Shown: positions 35,716-44,906, counted from the stretch's first letter. The stretch is 64,000 nt of DNA from an uncultured Sphingomonadaceae bacterium (GCA_947497315.1 CANMFX010000001.1:372001-436000), one strand, 5' to 3'. Made by a program: numbers and translations. The notes: generated by a model not told the origin, from the letters alone.

Positions 35716-36687
35716 ATGGCAGCAGCAGATCAGAAACCGCTTGGCTCCGGCTTTCCGCCCAAGAGCGAACCGCATGAAGTGCTGGCTGACATTGACCTGA
35801 CCGGCAAGATCGCAATTGTCACCGGTGGTTATTCCGGCATTGGTCTGGAAACCACAAGGGCGCTAGCCGCCAAGGGTGCGAAAGTGATCGTGCCAGTGCG
35901 TGATGAGGCCAAGGCGGCAGACAATCTGTCGGGCGTCGATGGTGATGTCTCTTCCGCAACCATGGATTTGTCGGACATTGCTTCGGTGCGGAAATTTACC
36001 GATGCCATGTGTAGCAGCCTGAGTCAGCTGGACCTGCTGATCAACAATGCCGGCATCATGGCTTGTCCGCTTGAACGTGTCGGTCCCGGTTGGGAAAGTC
36101 AGTTTGGCGTCAACCATATGGGCCATTTTGCTCTGACGAAAGGCTTGATGCCCCTGCTCGAAAAAGCCGAAGCGCCGCGTGTCGTTGCGCTGTCGTCTAT
36201 CGCCCATAAACGCAATGGTATTTTGTGGGATGATATCCAGTTCGCAAACAGCGAATATAATAAGTGGACATCCTATGCGCAGTCCAAAAGCGCCAATGCC
36301 CTGTTCGCCAATGCGCTCAGTCGGCGGATGGCAGGCTTTGGCGGACGCGCCTTTTCGGTCCATCCAGGCGGCATTTTCACACCGCTGCAACGCCATTTGC
36401 CGGTAGAGGAGCAGATCGAATTGGGCTGGCTTGATAAAGACGGCGAACCTTCGGAACTTGCGAAAACCGGATTCAAGACCCCGGCACAAGGTTGCACCAC
36501 CAGCCTTTGGGCCGCCACATCGCCGCTGCTGAACGACAAGCACGGGCTTTACTGTGAGGATTGCGATGTCGCCCAGTTGATGGATGAAAACTCGCCCCCC
36601 TTTTCCTGTGTCGCACCCCATGCTTGCGACGATGACGATGCCGAACGGTTGTGGGAATTGAGCGAGGCATTGCTCGCAGACGCCTGA
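35716..36687 (+). CDS. SDR family oxidoreductase (retinol dehydrogenase-like)
   Basis: A 323-residue extended-type SDR. TGGYSGIGLETTRALA is the cofactor loop, NNAGIMACP is present, and the catalytic pair is Y-x-x-x-K in SYAQSKSANALFA. The PKSEPHEV N-terminus and the C-terminal NSPPF-x-C-x-APHACDDDDAERLWE tail match the WWOX/retinol dehydrogenase-like group. It lies 14 bases after ald and overlaps the following small gene by one base (TGATG), so all three may be one operon. Confidence 0.88.
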   Translation: MAAADQKPLGSGFPPKSEPHEVLADIDLTGKIAIVTGGYSGIGLETTRALAAKGAKVIVPVRDEAKAADNLSGVDGDVSSATMDLSDIASVRKFTDAMCSSLSQLDLLINNAGIMACPLERVGPGWESQFGVNHMGHFALTKGLMPLLEKAEAPRVVALSSIAHKRNGILWDDIQFANSEYNKWTSYAQSKSANALFANALSRRMAGFGGRAFSVHPGGIFTPLQRHLPVEEQIELGWLDKDGEPSELAKTGFKTPAQGCTTSLWAATSPLLNDKHGLYCEDCDVAQLMDENSPPFSCVAPHACDDDDAERLWELSEALLADA

Positions 36688-36899
36688 TGAAAGAAAGCGC
36701 GAATGACAGCGAATATGCCGGTCTGCTGGTCCGTGATGGCACGGGCTTTGTTCTACAATCCGACGATGGTCGGCGGTATCGGCTCGAGCTGCTGCGCACA
36801 CCGATTGATGAAGTCGAAAAGCGGGTGATCGTCACCGGACTACTGATCGGCGATGACCAGATCGAGGCCGAGGGTGTGCGGCTAGCGGACGGGAGCTAA
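36687..36899 (+). CDS. Small DUF5818-like protein
   Basis: A 70-residue protein that overlaps the dehydrogenase stop by one base (TGATG), indicating translational coupling. The core, GLLVRDGTGFVLQSDDG, with a later VIVTGLLIGDD, suggests a small beta-barrel (OB-like) of the DUF5818 type common in sphingomonads. Assignment is by pattern memory and moderate. Role unknown. Followed four bases later by a GNAT gene with GTG start. Confidence 0.6.
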   Translation: MKESANDSEYAGLLVRDGTGFVLQSDDGRRYRLELLRTPIDEVEKRVIVTGLLIGDDQIEAEGVRLADGS

Positions 36900-36902
36900 A
36901 TA

Positions 36903-37445
36903 GTGGCGGGGCAAGACATGAATATGCGCGCAGCCAAGGCGCAAGACCTCCCTGCCCTGCATGCATTGGTGGAAAGTGCCTATCGCGGTGACAGCGCCAA
37001 GCGCGGTTGGACCCACGAAGCAGATTTGCTGGGCGGTCAAAGAACCGATTTAGAGGCTCTGCGGGAAATATTGGCGGATGAGAATCAGGTCATCCTACTC
37101 GCTATGGACGATGCTGATATTGCCGGTTGTGTTCAACTGATGCGGATTAAAGAGGGAGTCGCCTATCTCGGCTTGCTGACGGTTGATCCTGACCGCCAGG
37201 CGGGTGGGCTGGGCAAGAAATTGCTCGACGCGTCGGAACAATATGTTGCCGCAAACTGGCAGGCACAGGTGATAGAAATGACCGTCATCCTCCAGCGCGC
37301 CGATCTGATCGCCTATTATGAACGGCGGGGATATAGCCAAACCGGCGAGCGGCGGCCCTTCCCGCTCGATGACCCGCGCTATGGTCTGCCAAAGACGCAG
37401 GAACTGGAATTTGTGGTGTTACGGAAGGAGATTGGAACGGGCTAG
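36903..37445 (+). CDS. GNAT family N-acetyltransferase
   Basis: A 180-residue acetyltransferase with the acetyl-CoA loop LTVDPDRQAGGLGKKLL (about residue 96) and the C-terminal YYERRGYSQTGERRPFPL. I start at GTG 36903 because GGGAG is seven bases upstream; ATG 36918 and ATG 36924 are alternatives. It ends in a four-base overlap with the convergent rpoN gene. Substrate unknown. Confidence 0.85.
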   Translation: MAGQDMNMRAAKAQDLPALHALVESAYRGDSAKRGWTHEADLLGGQRTDLEALREILADENQVILLAMDDADIAGCVQLMRIKEGVAYLGLLTVDPDRQAGGLGKKLLDASEQYVAANWQAQVIEMTVILQRADLIAYYERRGYSQTGERRPFPLDDPRYGLPKTQELEFVVLRKEIGTG

Positions 37446-38965
37446 GCCGCCTTGCCCTCAAGCGCTTTTTGCCGGCGGCGTTGCACCGAACTGCCAAGCC
37501 CCAGCGCTTCGCGATATTTGGCGACCGTTCGCCGGGCGATATCAAAGCCCTTCTCTTTCAACAGCGCGACCAGCTTGTCGTCGGAGAGAATTTTCTTCGG
37601 ATCCTCATTGTCGATCAGCGCTTTGATATGACTCTTCACCGCTTCCGCCGATGCCGCCTCTCCTCCGGTCGAGGACTGGATACCGCTGGTGAAGAAATAT
37701 TTGAGCTCAAACGTGCCGCGAGAACAGGAGAGATATTTGTTCGACGTCACCCGGCTGACCGTCGATTCATGCATCTCGATCTTGTCAGCGACATTCTTCA
37801 GCGTCAGCGGGCGCAAATGCTCCACCCCTTGGCGGAAGAAATTTTCCTGTTGCTTCACAATTTCGGTGGCAACCTTGACAATAGTCCGCTGCCGCTGGTC
37901 AAGCGCTTTTACCAGCCAACTGGCATCGGCGAGGCACTCGTTGAGCCAATCCTTTGACGCCTTGTCCTGCGCCCCGTCTTTCAGTTCGGTGAAATAAGTC
38001 CGGTTGACCAGCACCTTCGGCAGCGTTGCGCTATTGACTTCGATCAGCCATTTGCCACCACGTTCCGCGATGAAAATATCCGGAACCACCGCCTGCACAT
38101 CGCCACCGCCAATCTTGCAACCGGGCTTGGGATCATAGGCGCGGATTTCCGATATCATATCCATCAGATCTTCATCATCCACGCCGCACATGCGTTTCAG
38201 TTGCGGCAAGGCCCCTTTGGCGAGCAGATCAAGATTGTCGATCAGCCGCGCCATCGCCGGATCATAGCGATCCGCTTCCTTTGCCTGAAGCGCCAGACAT
38301 TCGGCCAGATCACGGGCACCAACGCCTACGGGCTCCAAGCTCTGGACCTCGGCCAATATGCGCTTCACATCGTCCAGCTGCACGCCCAGCCGGTGCGCAA
38401 ATTCCAGCAGATCGGCCTGCAGATAGCCACATTCGTCAATCTGGTCGATAAGATGCTGCGCAATGAATAGATCCTTGCCAGACAATATAGCGCCGGCCTG
38501 TTCCATCAGGTGCTCCGCCAGCGTTGTTTCGGCCACCAGCATATTTTCAAAGTCCGGCGCCTCACCGCCCACAGCACCGCTGCCCGACGAAGAGGGGCCA
38601 TTTAATCCCAGACCGCCGTCCAGAGCGCCATCGCTTTCACTCAGGCTGTTGTTTGAAAACTGGTCCGCATCTCCCGCCATGTCGAGCGCCGATTCCGCCT
38701 CAGCCGGGCCAGAAGACAATATCTCGTCACTGCCTTGTGTCCCGGGCTCCGGAGGGAGGTCTGCTACACTGTCGCCGCCTTCATCCCCTCTGGCTTCAGC
38801 GCTCAGCTCGCCGGTGTCCAGCAAAGGATTTTTCTCAATCTCTTCGGCAATATAGGTTTCAAGTTCAAGATTGGACAATGCCAGCAGCTTGATCGCCTGC
38901 TGCAATTGCGGCGTCATCACCAGTGACTGGCTCTGCCTTAAATCAAGACGCGGCCCCAATGCCAT
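37442..38965 (-). CDS. rpoN: RNA polymerase sigma-54 factor RpoN
   Basis: Directs RNA polymerase to -24/-12 promoters, activated by NtrC-type ATPases. The 507-residue protein begins with the glutamine-rich activator region (LRQSQSLVMTPQLQQAIKLLALSN), has an acidic middle (about 55-140), the core-binding domain, the helix-turn-helix, and the RpoN box ARRTVAKYRE at about 477-486. It is downstream of lptB (19-base gap), the order seen in many proteobacteria. It overlaps the convergent GNAT gene by four bases. Confidence 0.98.
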   Translation of the reverse strand: MALGPRLDLRQSQSLVMTPQLQQAIKLLALSNLELETYIAEEIEKNPLLDTGELSAEARGDEGGDSVADLPPEPGTQGSDEILSSGPAEAESALDMAGDADQFSNNSLSESDGALDGGLGLNGPSSSGSGAVGGEAPDFENMLVAETTLAEHLMEQAGAILSGKDLFIAQHLIDQIDECGYLQADLLEFAHRLGVQLDDVKRILAEVQSLEPVGVGARDLAECLALQAKEADRYDPAMARLIDNLDLLAKGALPQLKRMCGVDDEDLMDMISEIRAYDPKPGCKIGGGDVQAVVPDIFIAERGGKWLIEVNSATLPKVLVNRTYFTELKDGAQDKASKDWLNECLADASWLVKALDQRQRTIVKVATEIVKQQENFFRQGVEHLRPLTLKNVADKIEMHESTVSRVTSNKYLSCSRGTFELKYFFTSGIQSSTGGEAASAEAVKSHIKALIDNEDPKKILSDDKLVALLKEKGFDIARRTVAKYREALGLGSSVQRRRQKALEGKAA

Positions 38966-38984
38966 TATATCAGCCTCGTCCTAA

Positions 38985-39779
38985 TCACAGCGCAAAGCCC
39001 TCACCAAGGTACAGCCGCCGCACATTTTCATCTTTGACCAGTGCGTCCGGGCTGCCCGCAAACAGGACCTGACCATCATAGATGATACATGCCCGGTCCA
39101 CGATATCGAGGGTCTCGCGGACATTGTGATCGGTGATCAGCACACCGATGCCGCGATTTTTCAATTGCACCACAAGATCGCGAATATCGGAAATCGAAAT
39201 CGGATCAATGCCCGCAAATGGCTCATCCAACAAAATGATGGAGGGGTCGGCCGCCAAAGCGCGGGCAATTTCACACCGGCGGCGCTCACCGCCAGACAGA
39301 GCCATCGCGGGCGAATTACGCAATTTTGTGAGGCCAAATTCATCGAGCAGCCGGTCAAGAGCTTCTGCCCGGACCGCTTTGTCATTCTCCACCATTTCCA
39401 GCACAGCGAGGATATTCTGCTCCACCGTCATCCCCCGGAAAATCGATGTTTCCTGAGGCAAATATCCCAACCCCAATATGGCCCGGCGATACATGGGAAG
39501 CGGGGTGATATCTTCGCCATCCAGCATGATCCGGCCCGCATCAGGGCGCACCAGCCCCATGACTGAATAGAAACAGGTCGTCTTACCCGCACCATTCGGG
39601 CCAAGCAGGCCTACGACTTCGCCGCGTCCTACCGAAAGCGACACATCTGACAGGACCGAGCGTTTGTCATAGCTCTTGGCAATAGACACAACGGCCAGGC
39701 CATGTTCCATGGCGTCGCTCGCCATTGCGGAACCGGTGTCGGCCACGGCTGGCGTTTCAATAATGGTCGCGTCGTTCAT
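38985..39779 (-). CDS. lptB: LPS export ATP-binding protein LptB
   Basis: ATPase of LptB2FG, which pulls lipopolysaccharide from the inner membrane. Visible: Walker A GPNGAGKTT, signature LSGGERRRCEIARAL, Walker B IILLDEPFAGIDP, H-loop ITDHNV. 264 residues; an extra N-terminal 28-residue tail (MNDATIIET...) precedes the domain, though a later ATG (MEHGLAVV) could also start it. It is separated from lptA by about 213 bases, a longer gap than usual, with rpoN 19 bases downstream. Confidence 0.96.
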   Translation of the reverse strand: MNDATIIETPAVADTGSAMASDAMEHGLAVVSIAKSYDKRSVLSDVSLSVGRGEVVGLLGPNGAGKTTCFYSVMGLVRPDAGRIMLDGEDITPLPMYRRAILGLGYLPQETSIFRGMTVEQNILAVLEMVENDKAVRAEALDRLLDEFGLTKLRNSPAMALSGGERRRCEIARALAADPSIILLDEPFAGIDPISISDIRDLVVQLKNRGIGVLITDHNVRETLDIVDRACIIYDGQVLFAGSPDALVKDENVRRLYLGEGFAL

Positions 39780-39992
39780 TTTGGTCCTTCGGTTCAGGTC
39801 CTGTTTGAACCTGATTAGATTGTATAATGGTTAACAACATGGCCCAATTCACTCGAAATTGGCAAGCTTTATGCATGATTGATCGAAAATGGTTCTTTTT
39901 GGCGCGAAAGAGCCATGTTTTATCGCCAATCTGCCTATAAAACACCGCAAGACTTGGTCCAAAAATTAATATTATCGCCGATTTGGAGAAAT

Positions 39993-40541
39993 TTAGTCGG
40001 TACGCTGGGGCACTGTGAATGTGCCCGAGACGCGGCCATCAGATCCGCGGGTGCCCGGAGTGGAACCACCGGCGGCACGGCCATCTATGGTCGAACGGCC
40101 TGACGCCAGATCAATAATGACCCGGCCACCGGACAATCTGTTACTACCCTGAGTCAGTGTCACACCGCCGACCAGTGTTATCAGACGACGGTTCAGGTCA
40201 TAAATCGCAACGTTCCCGCTCGCAGTGTCCCCCCCTTTGCGGATAGTCACCCCGCCAGAAGCATCAATCCGGTCAACTTCAATGCCGCTGGTATTGCGAT
40301 AAGCCACCGTCATCCGGGCCGAATTCAGGACAAGACCGGCCTGCTCAACGCGCACGGCGCCAGATAGAACGACACGGTCAGCCCGATCCTGTACCTCAAT
40401 TCGTCCGGCATCGAAATTCACCGGCGCATTGCTGTTATGTCCGCCAAAAACCTGCGCTGGGGCAGGGCCAGCCAATGTCAGTACACCAGCGGTGGCCGCC
40501 AACGCCCCCAAAGAGGCTGCAAGAAAAGAACGTTTGATCAT
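39993..40541 (-). CDS. lptA: LPS transport periplasmic protein LptA
   Basis: Forms the periplasmic bridge for lipopolysaccharide. The 182-residue protein has a signal peptide ending APAQ-V and an OstA/LptA beta-jellyroll with repeated strands (e.g. GRIEVQDRADRVVLSGAVRVEQAGLVLNSARM). It starts on the base after the lptC stop, so the two are co-translated. Placement between lptC and lptB confirms the role. Confidence 0.94.
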   Translation of the reverse strand: MIKRSFLAASLGALAATAGVLTLAGPAPAQVFGGHNSNAPVNFDAGRIEVQDRADRVVLSGAVRVEQAGLVLNSARMTVAYRNTSGIEVDRIDASGGVTIRKGGDTASGNVAIYDLNRRLITLVGGVTLTQGSNRLSGGRVIIDLASGRSTIDGRAAGGSTPGTRGSDGRVSGTFTVPQRTD

Positions 40542-41186
40542 CTATCGCCCTCTTAGTCCGTTTTGGACGATACGCAACTTTGCGTTGCCATCCAGTGTGA
40601 CTGTTCGTTTGGTCATGTCAGCTTTCAGGCTATCAGCCCGAAAGGTGCCCAGGTTCGTGCGACCTTCCACCGGCGCATCACTTTTCAATGACCGGCTTTG
40701 CAGGTCCACCGTGACGTTATTGGTGGTCAATCGGTATCCGCCGGCGCTTTCTACCTGAACAGTGCCGGGCACCGTGACATCCTCCCGGTCCATATTATAG
40801 CGGCCGGCGCCGGCGCGAATTTGAGCCGGTCCGTCGCTTAACAATATGCGCGCCGATAGATCATTTAACTCCACCACCGCTTCTTGGGAACTTTTCTGGA
40901 CTGCAGATCCCGCTTTGATCGAAAATGGTCGCCCCTGGCTATCTTCACCCCGGTAGAGTGCTTCGGTTACCCGCATTCGTTCTTTGGCAACATCGACACT
41001 ATCTTTATCAAGCACAAAGCTGAGCTCACCACCGGTCGTAAAAGGTGCCAATGCCAATACCGCACCCAAGGCGCCGACGCCGAGCGGCAATATCACCCGC
41101 AGCAGCCTGATGTTTCGGTCATGGCTCCCCCCGGGGGAGGCAAATTGCTGACGCTTGTTTTTAATATGTTCGATCTTGGTAGTCAT
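40542..41186 (-). CDS. lptC: LPS export protein LptC
   Basis: LptC anchors the periplasmic bridge to the inner-membrane LptFG complex. The 214-residue protein has a short cytoplasmic head, one transmembrane segment (about 26-50, LRVILPLGVGALGAVLALAPF), then a jellyroll domain with a GRTNLGTFRADSLKADM strand. It abuts lptA with no gap. The rnd gene lies 57 bases upstream. Confidence 0.92.
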   Translation of the reverse strand: MTTKIEHIKNKRQQFASPGGSHDRNIRLLRVILPLGVGALGAVLALAPFTTGGELSFVLDKDSVDVAKERMRVTEALYRGEDSQGRPFSIKAGSAVQKSSQEAVVELNDLSARILLSDGPAQIRAGAGRYNMDREDVTVPGTVQVESAGGYRLTTNNVTVDLQSRSLKSDAPVEGRTNLGTFRADSLKADMTKRTVTLDGNAKLRIVQNGLRGR

Positions 41187-41243
41187 CTATCTGTAAACGC
41201 AGAGCACCTGTTGAAGTTTATCATTGCTGAACCGCATGATGTT

Positions 41244-41861
41244 TTAGGCATGGGCAAAAATATCGGTTTCCGGCCAACCGGCAATATCAAGCCGCGCCCG
41301 GTGCGGCAAAAAGTCGAAACAGGCCTGCGCCATAGCGGTGCGCCCTTCCCGTTCCAGGCGAACTTCCAGCTCGTCTTTCAACCGGTGCAGAAAACGGACA
41401 TCGGATGCTGCATAGTCCCGCTGTGGATCGCTCAGCTCTGGTCCGCCCCAATCGCTGGACTGCTGCTGCTTGGAAATATCCTGACCCAATAGCTCGCGGA
41501 CCAACTCCTTCAGCCCATGACGATCAGTATAGGTGCGGATCAGTCGTGATGCGATTTTTGTGCAAAAAACCGGTTCTGCCATGACGCCCATATAATATTC
41601 GATAGCGGCCAGATCAAAACGCGCGAAATGATAGAGCTTCGTCCGGGCAGGGTCAGCCAATATCTGTTTCAAGTTCGGCGCCGCATAGTCACTGCCGGGA
41701 CTAAACCGCACGAGATGCTCGTCTCCGTTGCCGTCCGAAATCTGGAGCAGGCACAGACGATCCCGCAATGTTTGCAAGCCCATGGTTTCCGTATCCACGG
41801 CCACTGGTCCATCCGCCAACACACCCTCAGGCAAGTCTTCTTCATGGAAAAATACTGCCAT
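41244..41861 (-). CDS. rnd: Ribonuclease D
   Basis: A 3'-5' exonuclease of the DEDD family that trims tRNA and other RNAs. The 205-residue protein has VAVDTETMGL (motif I), the HFARFDLAAIEYYMG (motif II) and a YAASDVRFL (motif III) region with the last Asp and Tyr. It is the exonuclease core only, without HRDC domains, typical of alphaproteobacteria. It heads the lptC-lptA-lptB-rpoN run. Confidence 0.95.
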   Translation of the reverse strand: MAVFFHEEDLPEGVLADGPVAVDTETMGLQTLRDRLCLLQISDGNGDEHLVRFSPGSDYAAPNLKQILADPARTKLYHFARFDLAAIEYYMGVMAEPVFCTKIASRLIRTYTDRHGLKELVRELLGQDISKQQQSSDWGGPELSDPQRDYAASDVRFLHRLKDELEVRLEREGRTAMAQACFDFLPHRARLDIAGWPETDIFAHA

Positions 41862-42007
41862 TACACTTCGCTCCGCACTGTTGGACCGGAAAATCTTTTA
41901 AAAATAATGCTCATAGCTATAGTATGTGCCGCAGCACAGGCTAAACAGCAAGAATTAGATTGCTGTTAAAGTTCAGAATTTGAAGCCTTAAAGAGGGGAA
42001 GATCGAG

Positions 42008-42370
42008 ATGACAGACCAAACACCGGAACCAGCATCAGGTGGTTTTGACATGAACAAAGCGACAATTGTGTCGTTGCTCTACATTGCCAGTTTCTTCGTT
42101 GGCGTGACCGGCATCGTCGGCGTCGTTCTGGCCTTTATCTGGAAAGACGAAGTGGCCGGCACTTGGGAAGAGAGCCATTTGCAGTTTCACATCATGACCT
42201 TTGTAATCGGCCTGATTGGCAGTGTTATCGGGATTGTCCTGTCGATCGTGTTGATAGGTATTCCTATCCTGATTGCTCTGGCGATCTGGGTTTTGGTACG
42301 GTCCATTTTGGCGCTTTTGAAAGCCCAGAAACAGGAACCTATTGCCGATCCAAAGACTTGGCTCTTTTAA
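42008..42370 (+). CDS. DUF4870-like small membrane protein
   Basis: A 120-residue protein with three hydrophobic segments (about 18-48, 62-85, 86-105) after a soluble N-terminus. The layout (HLQFHIMTFVIGLIGSV..VLIGIPILIALAIWVLVRS) resembles DUF4870 (Tic20-like) proteins. Function unknown. GAGGGGAAGATCGAG before the ATG is a strong ribosome site. It is followed by the cold-shock gene after 188 bases. Confidence 0.75.
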   Translation: MTDQTPEPASGGFDMNKATIVSLLYIASFFVGVTGIVGVVLAFIWKDEVAGTWEESHLQFHIMTFVIGLIGSVIGIVLSIVLIGIPILIALAIWVLVRSILALLKAQKQEPIADPKTWLF

Positions 42371-42558
42371 ACGATCGAATTTGCCTCTTATATGATTCAA
42401 CCGAAATTAACCTTATGCGGATTTTTATTCGCATAAGCTTTGGTTTTTCTATATGGTTACGCCGCGCGGTATCGGGATTCGCGCAGGAAAATGCTCGGGC
42501 TATCGTCCGCTACGACATTGGATTTGATTTATCGGACGAAGTGAAAGACGATTCAAGA

Positions 42559-43245
42559 ATGGGTTTTGACAGAAACCGGCGTGGCAGAGGCCGGGACAAG
42601 CGTGATAGCTTTGGCGATGAGAATTTTGATGGGTATCAAGGTGATAGCGGCCCTCCAGTAGAAAGATATACGCGGCCAGATACAGGTTATAGCGGCGGAC
42701 AGCGCGGTGGTGGCCATGGCGGCGGCCACGGAGGCGGAATGCCTGATCAGGTCGTGGGCGAAAGCACGGGTAAGGTAAAATTCTTCAATGCCCAGAAAGG
42801 CTTTGGCTTCATTGTTCAGGATACCGGCGGTGACGACGTATTTGTGCATATTAGTCAGGTTGAACGCGCTGGCCTTAAAGGCCTCGCGGAGGGACAAGGC
42901 CTGCGTTTCTCTCTGGTTGATCGCGGCGGTAAAGTCTCCGCATCTGATATCCAGATTGAAGGTGACCTGATTGAGGCTCCGGAACCTGCCGCGCGCGAAG
43001 ATCGCGGCGGGCCACCCCAGCGTGAGCTGACCGGCGAGAAAGCAAGTGGCACCGTCAAATTTTTCAACAGCATGAAAGGCTTTGGATTCATCCAGCGTGA
43101 TGATGGCCAGCCAGATGCATTTGTCCATATTTCGGCTGTCGAACGCGCTGGCATGAGCGGCTTGGAAGAAGGCGACAAGCTGGAGTTTGAACTGGAAGTG
43201 GACCGTCGCGGCAAAACCGCAGCAGTTAATCTGGTTTCCAAATAG
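42559..43245 (+). CDS. Cold-shock protein with two CSD domains
   Basis: A 228-residue RNA/DNA chaperone. After a Gly/Arg-rich, disordered N-terminus (to about residue 65, with GGGHGGGHGGG) come CSD1 (TGKVKFFNAQKGFGFI...DVFVHISQVERAG) and CSD2 (SGTVKFFNSMKGFGFI...DAFVHISAVERAG) joined by a proline/acid linker. Both have RNP1 (KGFGFI) and RNP2 (VFVHI). Two-domain CSPs are typical in alphaproteobacteria. I start at MGFDRNRRGRG. The long 188-base leader between the previous stop and this ATG may be a cold-responsive 5'-UTR. Confidence 0.93.
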   Translation: MGFDRNRRGRGRDKRDSFGDENFDGYQGDSGPPVERYTRPDTGYSGGQRGGGHGGGHGGGMPDQVVGESTGKVKFFNAQKGFGFIVQDTGGDDVFVHISQVERAGLKGLAEGQGLRFSLVDRGGKVSASDIQIEGDLIEAPEPAAREDRGGPPQRELTGEKASGTVKFFNSMKGFGFIQRDDGQPDAFVHISAVERAGMSGLEEGDKLEFELEVDRRGKTAAVNLVSK

Positions 43246-43282
43246 TTGTTACAACCTGACCACAGGTTGGAATGAGAAAATC

Positions 43283-43309
43283 TAGCGGGCGAAAGTCCGC
43301 TATTTTTTT
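43283..43309 (+). terminator. Rho-independent terminator of the cold-shock gene
   Basis: TAGCGGGC, loop GAAA, GTCCGCTA (one G-T pair), then T7 at 43303-43309. It stands 38 bases after the cold-shock stop. Confidence 0.88.
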
Positions 43310-43392
43310 GTCTGACAGGCAGGCATCGATGAAAAGGGCCAGCGGAACATTTTCGTCCACCGGCCCTTCCATAACGATTTACCAATCGGAAA

Positions 43393-43857
43393 TCAGGCGC
43401 TCTGTGCGCTTTCAAGTAGAAACCACGCCCGCTCTTCGGCTTGGTCGGTCCAGTCGTCGATAATGCCGTCTGTTGCATTGTCACCAGCCTCGCCAGCCAG
43501 CTCTTTGGCCGTCCGTAGATTTTCCACCAGCGCCAGATTGTCTTGACGCAGCTCCTTCAGCATATCTTCCGCAGAAACTTTACCAGCGTCATTATCCGCA
43601 ATATCCTGCCGTTTCGCTATATCGCCAATAGACGTCAGCGTCCGCTGGCCATTTTTCCGGACACGCTCGGCAATTGCGTCAGTCGTTGCCAGGATCTGCG
43701 CGGCCTGATCATCAAACATCAGATGATAGTCGCGAAAATGCGGTCCTGACACGTGCCAGTGGAAGTTCTTGGTTTTCAAATATAGCGCAAAGCTGTTTGC
43801 CAGCACTGTATTAAGGGATTCGGCGAGCGCTTTTCTTGCATTGTCACCAGTTGTCAT
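43393..43857 (-). CDS. dps: DNA-binding ferritin-like protein Dps
   Basis: Stores iron and protects DNA in starvation or oxidative stress. The 154-residue protein has the Dps ferroxidase segment TKNFHWHVSGPHFRDYHLMFDDQ and the four-helix bundle. It assembles as a dodecamer in the cytoplasm. It is convergent with the cold-shock gene. GGAGA precedes the ATG. Confidence 0.96.
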   Translation of the reverse strand: MTTGDNARKALAESLNTVLANSFALYLKTKNFHWHVSGPHFRDYHLMFDDQAAQILATTDAIAERVRKNGQRTLTSIGDIAKRQDIADNDAGKVSAEDMLKELRQDNLALVENLRTAKELAGEAGDNATDGIIDDWTDQAEERAWFLLESAQSA

Positions 43858-43993
43858 ATCGGTTCTCCATCATTCTTGGACTTTATGGAGAGCAAAATAG
43901 GCGTCTACATCCGACATGGCCAACGCAAAACTTGGCTTTATATGATCGTATTTATCAATATATAAATGATATTATAATCGGATTTTCCGCTTT

Positions 43994-44560
43994 TTAGAAT
44001 ATCCCCCAGGCGCTCAGCGCCATGATCGAACCGATTACAAGAAATATGGAACCGCCCGTGTAGCGGATGGTTCGGATCGGCAACATCTGCGCCAGTTTTT
44101 CCTGAAATATCAAGGCTGGAACACAGGCAAGCATAACGCCAATCCATCCACCGGCGGCCGCAAAGGCCCAGGCATCGGTACGCGCGGCGGTCGCTGCCAG
44201 TATGAATTGGCCCTTGTCGCCAAATTGCAGAATGAAAAGACCCAGAAATGATGTCCAGAACGGACCCAGAGTCCATTTCTCGAGCAGATCAACCGGTCGC
44301 CGCCAAGCCACCATGCCAATACCTGCAAATAACAGGGAAAGAGCGTAAAAAAGCCGCAACGGCTCTTCGCTAATCCACTCATTCACCACGGAACCGCCAA
44401 GTGCGGAAATCAGACAATTGAGCAGCGTTGCCAGTCCTAGCCCCCAGATTATCGGCGTGACACGGCCATAGCGAATGGCAAGCACCGCACATAAAATCTG
44501 GGGCCGATCGCCAATTTCCGCCACAAGCAGCGCGAACAAAGATGTCAGGAATGCATCCAC
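43994..44560 (-). CDS. TMEM165/GDT1 (UPF0016) family transporter
   Basis: A membrane protein with about six transmembrane helices in two repeats. The family signature E-x-G-D-(K/R)-(T/S) is present but altered: AEIGDRPQ in the first repeat (P for T) and LQFGDKGQF in the second (Q for E and G for S). Relatives such as MneA and GDT1 export Mn or Ca. These changes could alter selectivity. The start is uncertain: GTG 44560 (VDAFLTS) or ATG 44602, which would overlap the upstream small gene. Confidence 0.8.
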   Translation of the reverse strand: MDAFLTSLFALLVAEIGDRPQILCAVLAIRYGRVTPIIWGLGLATLLNCLISALGGSVVNEWISEEPLRLFYALSLLFAGIGMVAWRRPVDLLEKWTLGPFWTSFLGLFILQFGDKGQFILAATAARTDAWAFAAAGGWIGVMLACVPALIFQEKLAQMLPIRTIRYTGGSIFLVIGSIMALSAWGIF

Positions 44561-44570
44561 AGACTGGCCG

Positions 44571-44906
44571 TTAGGGCTGTCCGCCCAACCGCAACGCCAC
44601 ATTGGCCATCAACGTTTCCGCCACAGCCTTGTTCAGTGGTCCGCATTTCAACGCATCCCGCATGGCACCCAGATATGACTCGGCGACAACAACCCCTTTA
44701 CCGCTTTGCAGCGCCTGTTGCAGTGCTGATTCAAACGTACAACTGAGATCATGTAAGGCCGTCAGATGATGCTGCGCCGCTTTTTGCCGGATTTGATCCA
44801 GATGCATCAGAAACTGCACCGGATGCTTTTCCACCAGAGAAGATGGCATGCCCTCCAGCAAAGCTAGCATTTCTGCCTGAACGAGTAGATTTTGATCATG
44901 ATCCAT
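44571..44906 (-). CDS. Hypothetical small helical protein
   Basis: A 111-residue protein I do not recognise. It is predicted helical with a few cysteines (LSCTF, LKCGP). No signal peptide or transmembrane segment. It is just upstream of the GDT1-like gene and likely co-transcribed with it. Upstream is a 205-base gap to rpmG. Confidence 0.55.
   Translation of the reverse strand: MDHDQNLLVQAEMLALLEGMPSSLVEKHPVQFLMHLDQIRQKAAQHHLTALHDLSCTFESALQQALQSGKGVVVAESYLGAMRDALKCGPLNKAVAETLMANVALRLGGQP

Noticed and set aside
39757-39945. Possible small gene between lptA and lptB
   Set aside because: It starts with GTG without a ribosome site and overlaps the lptB start; no similarity recognised.
41911-41969. 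Possible 20-residue cysteine-ended peptide frame before the DUF4870-like gene
   Set aside because: No ribosome site and too short to be distinguished from chance.
42163-42558. N-terminal extension of the cold-shock protein
   Set aside because: It overlaps the preceding membrane-protein gene and lacks any CSP-like feature; MGFDRN at 42559 is the likely start.
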